Part shown: one piece after another, positions 1 to 5,444 of the stretch
Numbering within the stretch: position 1 is the stretch's first letter
Layout: every line of letters begins with the position of its first letter
Source: Clostridiales bacterium
GTDB taxonomy: Bacteria > Bacillota > Clostridia > Lachnospirales > Lachnospiraceae
DNA: 5,444 bases
Reading direction: 5' to 3'
NCBI GenBank assembly: GCA_020859965.1
Contig: JAJBVF010000044.1
Coordinates: forward strand, 1-5,444
Made by a program: the position numbers and the translations under genes
Notes under the pieces: model-generated
Seen by the model: the letters and a program-made list of their open reading frames with translations, nothing else
Told to the model about the DNA's origin: nothing
Databases searched by the model: none

Positions 1-693
1 CGGCTGATATGCCTTAACATTGATATAAAGCATGGCATTGTACCACTCATTCCAGCGTTCCACCGCATAAAACAGAGCAAAAGTTGCCATAAAAGGCATG
101 GAAATCGGAATAATGATTTTCGTAAGAATCACAAACGAATTTGCTCCGTCCAGTTTTGCAGCTTCCTCCAGGCTTTCCGGGAGAGATGTGAAATAATTTT
201 TCATGATAATCATATAATAGGTACTGATTCCGGTCGGCAGAATCATAGACCAGACCGTATTGATCAGTCCCAGATTCTTAATATTCAGGTATGAAGGTAC
301 AAGCCCGCCTGAAAACAGCATCGTAAAAAGGATCAGTGTCAGGAAAAAATTCCTACCGATCAGCTTTTTCTTGGAAAGCACATAAGCGCCTGTGACCGAC
401 AGAAACATATTCAGGCAGACACCCACGACCGTTACGAAAACCGAAATCCCGAACGACCGGAAAAACGACGCATCATTGAAAATCGTTTTATAGCCGGTCA
501 GATCAATGACATAGGGAAGCAGATAAGGCACATGCTTCGCAGTCGCTGTGGCATTGGCAAAGGACATAATGACCACATAATAAAACGGATACAGCATGAT
601 GATTGACAATGCCACGAAAAACAGATTGAGGAGAATCGAATACACAGATTTTTTCTTTTTTGTCTTCACTTTCGTTTTTACTTTCGTCTTCAT
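1..693 (-). CDS. Carbohydrate ABC transporter permease, LplC/YtcP (MalG-like) type, 3'-truncated by the window edge
   Basis: Inner-channel subunit of a binding-protein-dependent sugar importer in the cytoplasmic membrane. 231 codons are visible; family members are usually near 295 residues, so about 65 C-terminal residues lie beyond position 1. The N-terminus is very basic (KTKV-KTKV-KTKK), followed by a first membrane segment at about residues 18-44 and further hydrophobic segments near 80-106, 115-135 and 142-165. The ATPase-contacting EAA loop is clear at about 177-200 (EEAAKLDGA, then IIIP), followed by the family-typical ERWNEWYNA at 212-220. The ATG at 691-693 is preceded by GGAGGGG with good spacing, and lies 15 bases after the stop of the upstream permease, so the two are co-transcribed. 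It most likely pairs with that permease as a heterodimer. The family call is firm; the substrate is unknown. Confidence 0.93.
   Translation of the reverse strand, partial: MKTKVKTKVKTKKKKSVYSILLNLFFVALSIIMLYPFYYVVIMSFANATATAKHVPYLLPYVIDLTGYKTIFNDASFFRSFGISVFVTVVGVCLNMFLSVTGAYVLSKKKLIGRNFFLTLILFTMLFSGGLVPSYLNIKNLGLINTVWSMILPTGISTYYMIIMKNYFTSLPESLEEAAKLDGANSFVILTKIIIPISMPFMATFALFYAVERWNEWYNAMLYINVKAYQP
655..690 (-). repeat. Three imperfect 12-bp tandem units at the start of the second permease gene
   Basis: Directly after the ATG, three 12-base units read AAGACGAAAGTA, AAAACGAAAGTG and AAGACAAAAAAG on the minus strand. The first two differ at two positions; the third is more diverged. They encode KTKV, KTKV and KTKK, giving a lysine-rich cytoplasmic tail before the first membrane segment. 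This fits the positive-inside rule, and unit number could vary between strains by slippage. The opposite strand gives a Phe/Val-rich open frame that is only a by-product. Confidence 0.7.
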
Positions 694-708
694 TCTTTTC
701 CCCTCCAA

Positions 709-1653
709 TCAGAACAGTCCCTGTTCACCAAGGGCAGTACATATTTTATTGCTGACCGTGATCAGTATTACACCAATTACCGATTTAAACAGGCCTATGG
801 CGGTAGAATATCCAAAATTCAAAGCCCCTGTGGTAAATGTTTCGCGGAAAATATAGGTGTCCAGCGTATCCGCTGTAGAATAAACCGTAGCAGAATACAT
901 ATTGTAAATCTGGTCAAATCTTCCGTTGCTCATCAGTGATCCCACAGCCATAATCAGCATGATTACGATTGTCGGCTTGATGCCTGGTAAAGTAATGTGC
1001 CAGATTTTCTGAAGTCTGCCGGCTCCGTCTACCTCTGCCGCTTCATACAGTCCCGGATCAATTGATGTGATAGCAGCCAGATAAATAATAGAATCCCATC
1101 CGACTTCTTTCCAGATATTCGTCAGCCAGATGAACCAGCGGAACGGCCCGGGTGTTGTCAGCGGCTCGATTGAAGCCAGTCCGAGACTGTTCAGAACCTG
1201 ATTGACAATGCCGGTAGAGCTGAACAGATTTACCAGAATACCGGAGAGAACAACCCATGAAATAAAGTGAGGAAACGTGACAACTGTCTGGAAAAATTTC
1301 TTGCTCCATTTTCCTCTCAGTTCATTAATAAGAATTGCCAGCAAAATCGCACAGGGCATCTGGAACAGAATGCCTCCGACGCCAAGGATCAGCGTATTCT
1401 TTACTGCCCGGATAAATTCCGTATCAGAAAACATTTTTTGAAAGTTAGCCAGCCCCACCCAGGGGCTTCCCCAGATTCCGCCATCAAATGTGTAATTGCG
1501 GAACGCCAGCGTGATACCTGACATAGGTACATAGCAGAAAATAATGTACCAGGCCAGAACTGGTATCAGCATGACATAGAGCAGGGCATCGTCATGAATC
1601 CTTCTTTTTGCCTGCGCGAATGTCAGCTTACCAGCTGTCTTTTTCTTTCTCAT
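709..1653 (-). CDS. Carbohydrate ABC transporter permease, LplB/YteP (MalF-like) type
   Basis: Complete 314-residue membrane permease, a normal length for this family. After a basic cytoplasmic tail (MRKKKTAGKL) come hydrophobic segments near residues 24-48, 84-110, 127-147, 172-195, 227-242 and 281-302, consistent with six membrane spans. The segment with WYIIFCYVPM at 35-44 and the following FRNY are typical of LplB-type proteins. The EAA loop that docks on the ATPase is at about 204-224 (EAAEVDGAG, then ITLPGIKP). The protein ends in GEQGLF, like many relatives. The ATG at 1651-1653 follows AGGGAGGT with ideal spacing. It is the first gene of the transporter operon, 275 bases after the regulator gene, and is followed by the second permease 15 bases on. 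Relatives import oligosaccharides such as pectin or rhamnogalacturonan fragments and other glycans; which one applies here cannot be told. Confidence 0.95.
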   Translation of the reverse strand: MRKKKTAGKLTFAQAKRRIHDDALLYVMLIPVLAWYIIFCYVPMSGITLAFRNYTFDGGIWGSPWVGLANFQKMFSDTEFIRAVKNTLILGVGGILFQMPCAILLAILINELRGKWSKKFFQTVVTFPHFISWVVLSGILVNLFSSTGIVNQVLNSLGLASIEPLTTPGPFRWFIWLTNIWKEVGWDSIIYLAAITSIDPGLYEAAEVDGAGRLQKIWHITLPGIKPTIVIMLIMAVGSLMSNGRFDQIYNMYSATVYSTADTLDTYIFRETFTTGALNFGYSTAIGLFKSVIGVILITVSNKICTALGEQGLF

Positions 1654-1710
1654 GGTTTACCTCCCTTTTCGGTCGCGTCATCTGATGGACGGTGCTTAAA
1701 TGAATGGTAA

Positions 1711-1724
1711 CTGCAGCGCTGTAG
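1711..1724. repeat. 14-bp near-palindrome in the leader of the transporter operon
   Basis: CTGCAGCGCTGTAG is an inverted repeat with a single mismatched pair. It lies about 58 bases before the first permease start and about 45-58 bases after the predicted transcription start. It could be a binding site for a dimeric regulator acting downstream of the promoter, or a short hairpin in the leader RNA. It does not match the usual cre consensus. It is short enough to be chance. Confidence 0.3.
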
Positions 1725-1768
1725 GTGTATGTTTTTCAGAGCAGCCGATCAACTGCTGTTCTGAACTG

Positions 1769-1804
1769 TAAATAAATTATAAATATTTTATTAACAACTT
1801 AAAA
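1769..1804 (-). promoter_or_regulatory. Candidate promoter of the permease operon
   Basis: On the minus strand a perfect TATAAT lies at 1776-1781 in a strongly AT-rich stretch. Seventeen bases upstream is TTTTAA (1799-1804), which matches only three of six -35 positions, so the promoter looks weak without help, as expected if an AraC-type activator is needed. Transcription would start near 1769, giving a leader of about 115 bases before the ATG at 1653. AT-rich sequence produces -10-like boxes easily, so the exact site is uncertain. Confidence 0.4.
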
Positions 1805-1856
1805 TGGATGAATTCTCTCATCTGCGATTTGCATTCCATGAAAAAGGGAAATGAAA

Positions 1857-1898
1857 TATGGGAATTTTTAAGAAATCTAAGATTTTTCCATAAGAAAT
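1857..1898. promoter_or_regulatory. Candidate operator: direct repeats and an inverted repeat upstream of the permease operon
   Basis: TAAGAAAT occurs twice on the plus strand, at 1869-1876 and 1891-1898, 22 bases start to start, about two helical turns. Overlapping this is an inverted repeat, TATGGGAA at 1857-1864 and TTTCCATA at 1885-1892, matching at seven of eight positions. GAAAT also occurs at 1848 and 1853. AraC-type regulators commonly bind two direct half-sites about two turns apart, and the adjacent gene encodes one. The repeats lie about 90-130 bases before the predicted transcription start, rather far for simple activation, and overlap the downstream side of the regulator's terminator. 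AT-rich composition makes chance repeats possible. Confidence 0.3.
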
Positions 1899-1937
1899 AA
1901 AGCCGGCCTTCCATACAGGAAAGGAAGGCTATCGGCT
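1890..1937 (-). terminator. Rho-independent terminator after the response regulator gene
   Basis: In the minus-strand transcript AGCCG (1937-1933), a three-base bulge, and GCCTTCC (1929-1923) pair with GGAAGGC (1912-1906) and CGGCT (1905-1901) across a ten-base loop. This makes a 12-bp GC-rich stem with one bulge. It is followed by the T-rich TTTATTTCTTAT. The 5' arm begins within the last codons of the regulator and spans its TAG stop. The structure ends the kinase-regulator transcript and separates it from the transporter operon. Confidence 0.85.
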
Positions 1938-3308
1938 CTGATCTCTGTATTGCTTTGGTGTCTGACCAGTGATTTTTTTGAAGGTTTTTATAAAGTAAAA
2001 ATAATCATGAAAGCCGACAGCAATCGCAATGTCTGTCAGTGAAGCTTCCGTATTCGCCAGAAGGTCTTTCGCTTCTTCAATTCTTTTTTGCGTGACATAA
2101 CGCACAAAAGTAACGCCTGCTTCCTTTTTAAAAAGCTGACTTACATAATTGGGATTCAGGTAAAGTGCATGCGCGGCATCTGACAGAGAGATATCTCCGC
2201 GGTAGTTTTCATTGACATAGCGTATCAGCTTCATAAATGCAGAATTGTTGTAAGCCGCAGCCATATCCGGTCTGTCCATGTCTTCGATCAGGTGCGCAAG
2301 CTGCGCAGTCATACGGTGAAACGTACCATATTCTGCTACCAGCTCCTCTATGCTGTAAATATAAGGATCGTTTTCTTCTGACAGGGAAGAGGACGTAAGA
2401 ATCGATGAAATCATATGATGCAGCTGGAGTGCAGTTCTTACGTCAAATTTATTCTTTCCGCTCTCAGAAATCTGATTCAGGATTGCCGGGATTTTATCCC
2501 ATCTTCCATCCTGGATTTCTGAACGCACGGCATCCAGCCAATCCGGAATCTCACCGGAAACAGCATTGATGCAACGCTTTTCATCCACAAAAAACTGGTA
2601 TGCACGAACCGTACACTCTTCCAGTGAGGAATAGATTTCCTGCGCACAAACCGACTCCTTAAAATAACCGATTCCCTGCCAGCCCAGACATTTATACAGC
2701 TTTGCCCGCACGGATTGATCGAAGGGCTGACGCATCAGATACCCCCATTGTCCGCGCCCCAGGCGCAGGGCCAGGCCATTGCTTTCCAATACCTGCAGCC
2801 GTTCGCCGATGGAGACCGCTACATAATACTGATCTTCTTCAAATCCCAGTGGTTCCAGAGTATTTCTGATTTTTTTCTCGGAAGCATCTTCCAGAACCTC
2901 CAGCAGATCCTCACGTATTTTTATCTGATTGATTTTGTTCAGATTCTGCAGCGCTTTCCGCAAATATCGGGTAACCTGAACATAATCCAGAGGTTTCAGA
3001 CAGTATCCGATCACGCCATAGCGAATTGCTTTTTCCGCATAGGCAAACTCAGCATATCCGCTGATAATAATCACCTGAATCTCTTCATTCTCACTCTTTA
3101 ATTGCTCGCAGAGTTCCAGCCCGCTAAAGCCAGGCATTCGGATATCCAGAATAGCGATATCTGCTTTCTGTTCCTGCACCAGCTTCCGCGCATCCTTTCC
3201 GGTGGATGCAGTTCCAACCACCTGAAGGCCAAGCTCTTCCCATTGTATGGACTGAACCAATGATTCCACCACGGAAGGCTCATCGTCCGCTATCACAACC
3301 CGAAACAT
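1929..3308 (-). CDS. Response regulator with AraC-type DNA-binding domain (YesN family)
   Basis: Cytoplasmic transcription factor of 459 residues, the output half of a two-component system. The receiver occupies about residues 1-122: acidic pair D8-D9, phospho-acceptor D55 in LDIRMPG, S83 and K105 in LKP, all expected active-site residues. Residues about 130-355 form a linker region typical in size for YesN-type regulators, with no motif I can name. The AraC domain covers about 357-456, with two helix-turn-helix units (SLSDAAHALYLNPNYVSQLF at 375-394 and SLTDIAIAVGFHDYFYFIK at 423-441) and the closing GQTPKQYR. The ATG at 3306-3308 follows AGGAG at 8 bases. The kinase gene ends 59 bases upstream, so the pair is one operon. 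Its likely target is the permease operon just downstream. Family call firm; target inferred from neighbourhood. Confidence 0.95.
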   Translation of the reverse strand: MFRVVIADDEPSVVESLVQSIQWEELGLQVVGTASTGKDARKLVQEQKADIAILDIRMPGFSGLELCEQLKSENEEIQVIIISGYAEFAYAEKAIRYGVIGYCLKPLDYVQVTRYLRKALQNLNKINQIKIREDLLEVLEDASEKKIRNTLEPLGFEEDQYYVAVSIGERLQVLESNGLALRLGRGQWGYLMRQPFDQSVRAKLYKCLGWQGIGYFKESVCAQEIYSSLEECTVRAYQFFVDEKRCINAVSGEIPDWLDAVRSEIQDGRWDKIPAILNQISESGKNKFDVRTALQLHHMISSILTSSSLSEENDPYIYSIEELVAEYGTFHRMTAQLAHLIEDMDRPDMAAAYNNSAFMKLIRYVNENYRGDISLSDAAHALYLNPNYVSQLFKKEAGVTFVRYVTQKRIEEAKDLLANTEASLTDIAIAVGFHDYFYFIKTFKKITGQTPKQYRDQSR

Positions 3309-3330
3309 TTACTCATCTCCTAACGTTCTG

Positions 3331-3354
3331 CAACTATGACGTTTCCCATAGTTG
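3331..3354 (-). repeat. Perfect 8-bp hairpin between the kinase and regulator genes
   Basis: CAACTATG (3331-3338) and CATAGTTG (3347-3354) are exact inverted repeats around an 8-base loop. In the transcript the stem ends about nine bases before the AGGAG of the regulator. There is no T-run, so it is not a terminator. It could influence the regulator's translation or mRNA processing in the intercistronic gap. The sequence is also an ordinary palindromic DNA site in form. Confidence 0.55.
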
Positions 3355-3367
3355 TCTGTCCCTGATC

Positions 3368-5167
3368 TTATCCATCCTCTTCTGCCTCACCATCAATAGC
3401 AGGCAAAATGATGGTTATCGTCGTCCCATCCCCTTCCGTACTCTCAGGGAACAGTCCATATTCAGCTCCATACTGCAGTCGGATTCTTGCATTTGTGTTT
3501 AGAATTCCAACATGCTTTTCAGACGCTGTCATTTCTTTTCCGAGACCGGACCGGATCTCCTCCAGTTTTTCCTCCGGAATACCCACACCATCGTCCTTAA
3601 TGGTAATAATCAGCCTGTCTTCATCCCTGTGAGCACCAAGATACAGACAGCCTCCCTCCTCTTTCGGCTCCAGGCCGTGAAAAATGGAGTTCTCTACAAT
3701 CGGCTGAAGGAGCATTTTGATGACACGAAGGTGTAATACTTCTTCCGGGAAAAAGGAAAAAACCTCCAGCTTCCTGCGAAATCGCAGCTGCTGAATGCGA
3801 ATATAAGCCTTCGTATTGTCAATCTCTGTCTGTAGAGGAACCTCATAGCTTCCTTTTGTACTGTAGCGAAAAATATTGGCCATATCCAGCGTCATCTGTG
3901 CAAGCTGCGGGACATGATTTTCCAGCGCCATCTGCCGCATAGTTTCCAATGTATTGTACAGAAAATGAGGATCAATCTGACTGCGCAGATAGGCGAGCTC
4001 CGCGGTTTGCTTCTGAACCTTCACTTCATACAGGTCTGTGGCAGACTGAAAAATCCGCCGGTTCAGGGAATCGATGTCTGTCATCATAGTAGTAAATTCA
4101 TTGCCAATCTCACAGATTTCCTGACAACCCTCCAATTCCAGTTTTTGATCCAGCCGGCGCTGATGTCCATGACGGATTTCCTGCATGACGGTGGAAAATT
4201 TTTGCAGCGGCTGTACCATTCCATTTGCAACACTCCAAATCAAAAAAATTCCGGAGAGAAGAACCAAAAGCACACAGCTCCAGATTAGCATCTGCAGCCG
4301 CGTCATACTCCGGCTTACGTTTTTTGTATTCAGCACAGCGACCAGATACGTATCCATCTCGGAGATATAATACGAATGGATATAGTACGAACCACTTCGA
4401 AATTCCTCCTTTCGATCCTCCTCCATCCAGATCTGACAGACGGTCTCTGCTTCCTCATAAGAACCATTCAAGGATGAAAGCGCTCCGTCTCCATCCACCA
4501 GAAAATAAGTGGAATTCATGGCGTCAGCATCTTCAATCTGCAAAGTGTCCGCGTCAATGGAAATAATGATTGTGCCAAGATTTTCTCCTTCCTTGAAAAC
4601 ACCCCCGGCAAAAACAAGCACTCCTTCCTTGTCTTTGTCCGGCATAAACTCACGATCCATGATCCCGATCCACTGAAACGATGTATCTCCGGCCCTCTCC
4701 CGGATTGCATCCATCGTTTCATCCGTAAAAATACTCGAATAATGAATTCTGTCATTTACCAGAGCCATATCAGAAATCGAAGCTTCCAGTATCTTATAGC
4801 TTGTCAGTATCGACTCTGTATCCGAAACATACTGGCTGATTCCAGCGTAATCACTTTCAAAGATTCCGGTAATCGCATTCTCCGCATTTAAGTTCAAACA
4901 ATAACTCTGAACCTTATTATAATCCGCCTCCAATTCGGCCTGCAGACGAAATGCGGTAATTTCCGTATGTTCATCCGCGATGTCGCAGATAATCCGTCTG
5001 GTCACTCCATTGATAGCCGCACAGACAAGAACAAACACAAAAACCGTAACAATGATAATCAGTCTCATCTGTTCTCGTATTGGTCTTTGCCGGAATTGTC
5101 TTCTTTCTTTTTTCATATCCTCAGCATTTGCACTGTGATGCCATACCCGCAGGGCATGGAAGTTCAC
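3368..5167 (-). CDS. Membrane sensor histidine kinase (YesM/LytS type)
   Basis: Sensor half of the two-component pair; 599 residues from the GTG at 5165-5167. Order: cytoplasmic tail; membrane span at about 35-56; external sensor at about 57-290, with a pattern (GTIIISIDADTL) that suggests a Cache-type fold; second span at about 291-314; HAMP-like linker to about 370; then the His_kinase domain with phospho-acceptor H401 in IDPHFLYNTLE. The ATPase domain has the N box LQPIVENSIFHG (N493), DDGVGIP at 525-531 and HVGILNTNARIRLQYG at 553-568. All catalytic motifs look intact. The GTG start is chosen because AAGGAG sits 8 bases before it and it overlaps the upstream TGA. An ATG at 5114-5116 (582 residues, MKKERRQFRQ) is a serious alternative with a more family-like N-terminus, but GAGG lies only two bases from it. 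The external ligand is unknown, probably a sugar or a signal of it. Confidence 0.93.
   Translation of the reverse strand: MNFHALRVWHHSANAEDMKKERRQFRQRPIREQMRLIIIVTVFVFVLVCAAINGVTRRIICDIADEHTEITAFRLQAELEADYNKVQSYCLNLNAENAITGIFESDYAGISQYVSDTESILTSYKILEASISDMALVNDRIHYSSIFTDETMDAIRERAGDTSFQWIGIMDREFMPDKDKEGVLVFAGGVFKEGENLGTIIISIDADTLQIEDADAMNSTYFLVDGDGALSSLNGSYEEAETVCQIWMEEDRKEEFRSGSYYIHSYYISEMDTYLVAVLNTKNVSRSMTRLQMLIWSCVLLVLLSGIFLIWSVANGMVQPLQKFSTVMQEIRHGHQRRLDQKLELEGCQEICEIGNEFTTMMTDIDSLNRRIFQSATDLYEVKVQKQTAELAYLRSQIDPHFLYNTLETMRQMALENHVPQLAQMTLDMANIFRYSTKGSYEVPLQTEIDNTKAYIRIQQLRFRRKLEVFSFFPEEVLHLRVIKMLLQPIVENSIFHGLEPKEEGGCLYLGAHRDEDRLIITIKDDGVGIPEEKLEEIRSGLGKEMTASEKHVGILNTNARIRLQYGAEYGLFPESTEGDGTTITIILPAIDGEAEEDG
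5141..5159 (-). repeat. GC-rich hairpin between the two candidate kinase starts
   Basis: In the minus-strand transcript CCATGCCC (5159-5152) pairs with GGGTATGG (5148-5141) across a three-base loop, eight pairs including one G-U. It falls in codons 3-9 if the kinase starts at the GTG, or about 25 bases before the ATG at 5116. No T-run follows, so it is not a terminator for the upstream gene. Confidence 0.5.
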
Positions 5168-5444
5168 GGTATGCACTCCTTTTTTTGTTCTTTCTTCTGT
5201 TCCTTCCACTCCGTGACTTCGCGCAGCAGGGAATAGATAGCAGAAGCTGCGGGAACACCCAGCATCATTCCAATCGGGCCGCCCAGCTTTCCGCCGACAG
5301 TCACTGCAGCCAGCACCCACATAGCCGGCAGATTGATCTTGGAGCCAACGACTCGCGGATAGATCAGATTATTCTCTGTCTGCTGCAGTATTACAAAAAA
5401 TATCAAAAAAACCAACGCTTTAAACGGACTTACTGTCAATATCA
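5164..5444 (-). CDS. AI-2E/PerM (UPF0118) family membrane transporter, C-terminal part only
   Basis: The last 92 codons of a gene whose start lies beyond the right edge; family members are usually about 350-400 residues. The visible part holds the conserved C-terminal block: VSPFKALVFLIFFVILQQTE, then NNLIYPRVVGSKINLPAMWV, and a glycine-rich membrane segment VGGKLGGPIGMMLGVP leading to YSLLRE. A charged tail KEQKKEQKKECIP follows, with a short Lys-Glu-Gln repeat. Members of this family are multi-pass membrane proteins. Some are linked to autoinducer-2 export and others to sodium or proton exchange, so the name does not show a quorum-sensing role. Its stop overlaps the kinase's GTG, suggesting read-through transcription into the two-component genes. 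The first in-frame TTG near 5437 is not a real start, since the frame is open to the edge. Confidence 0.88.
   Translation of the reverse strand, partial: ILTVSPFKALVFLIFFVILQQTENNLIYPRVVGSKINLPAMWVLAAVTVGGKLGGPIGMMLGVPAASAIYSLLREVTEWKEQKKEQKKECIP
5165..5181 (-). promoter_or_regulatory. Ribosome binding site and GTG start that set the kinase N-terminus
   Basis: AAGGAG (5176-5181) stands 8 bases before GTG (5165-5167) on the minus strand, preceded by a run of A. The motif is encoded by the final Lys-Glu codons of the upstream gene, and the GTG overlaps that gene's TGA as GTGA. This arrangement is typical of translational coupling and supports the longer kinase. Confidence 0.65.

Noticed and set aside
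596..856. Plus-strand open frame with a Phe/Val-rich stretch
   Set aside because: It is the reverse complement of the lysine-rich start of the second permease and the end of the first, both clear family members with good ribosome binding sites; its low-complexity protein matches nothing.
1654..1928. A catabolite-repression (cre) site in the permease upstream gap
   Set aside because: No stretch on either strand fits the TGNAANCGNTNNCA-type pattern well; the near-palindrome at 1711-1724 has a different core.
2715..3101. 128-codon plus-strand open frame opposite the response regulator
   Set aside because: It lies wholly inside the receiver and linker coding region of a convincing gene on the other strand, shows no recognisable domain, and comes from codon bias of that gene.
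3331..3354. The intercistronic hairpin as a transcription terminator
   Set aside because: The stem is only half GC and is followed by CAGAACGTT and not a T-run, and the regulator gene downstream has no separate promoter that I can see.
3914..4288. 124-codon plus-strand open frame opposite the sensor kinase
   Set aside because: It overlaps the kinase's phosphorylation domain and HAMP-like region, whose motifs are intact on the minus strand; no family resemblance or convincing start site.
5168..5320. Further upstream extension of the kinase frame to an ATG at 5320
   Set aside because: The frame stays open by chance through the AI-2E-family gene, which is clearly coding there in another frame. 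The extension has no domain resemblance and the ribosome binding site supports the GTG at 5167.
5164..5444. Quorum-sensing system based on the AI-2E label of the upstream gene
   Set aside because: The family name covers proteins of varied function including ion exchangers. No autoinducer-binding protein, kinase or synthase is seen, so a signalling role cannot be claimed from the C-terminal fragment.
1..5444. Mobile element, CRISPR array, tRNA or rRNA
   Set aside because: No transposase or integrase frames, terminal repeats, regularly spaced repeats or cloverleaf-like segments were seen; the window is filled by five ordinary genes.

Overview
The window is a stretch of a Bacillota genome. It most resembles gut Clostridia of the Lachnospiraceae type; this is an inference from gene families, strong AGGAGG-type ribosome binding sites and gene order, not from a marker gene. 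All five supported genes lie on the minus strand, so transcription runs from high to low coordinates. Nothing coding is supported on the plus strand.

In transcription order: (1) the last 92 codons of an AI-2E/PerM (UPF0118) family membrane protein, cut by the right edge (5164-5444); (2) a YesM/LytS-type membrane sensor histidine kinase (3368-5167), whose GTG start overlaps the previous stop codon as GTGA; (3) a YesN-type response regulator with an N-terminal receiver and a C-terminal AraC DNA-binding domain (1929-3308), 59 bases after the kinase; (4) a rho-independent terminator overlapping the regulator's stop codon (about 1890-1937); (5) a 275-base non-coding gap holding a candidate operator, a -10 box and a leader; (6) an LplB/YteP-type ABC sugar permease (709-1653); (7) a second permease of the LplC/YtcP type (1-693), cut by the left edge.

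The genes form a familiar sense-and-import unit. The kinase senses a ligand outside the cell and phosphorylates the AraC-type regulator, which probably activates the transporter operon starting about 120 bases before the first permease. The two permeases form the membrane channel of an importer for oligosaccharides or modified sugars. The solute-binding protein is expected just beyond position 1. The ATPase is not in the window and is commonly a shared MsmK/MsmX-type protein encoded elsewhere. The substrate cannot be read from the sequence.

I do not see an undescribed biological system. The points worth a second look are about control: the GTGA junction and choice of kinase start, a GC-rich hairpin between the two candidate kinase starts, an 8-bp perfect hairpin between kinase and regulator genes, and paired 8-bp repeats 22 bases apart upstream of the transporter operon.
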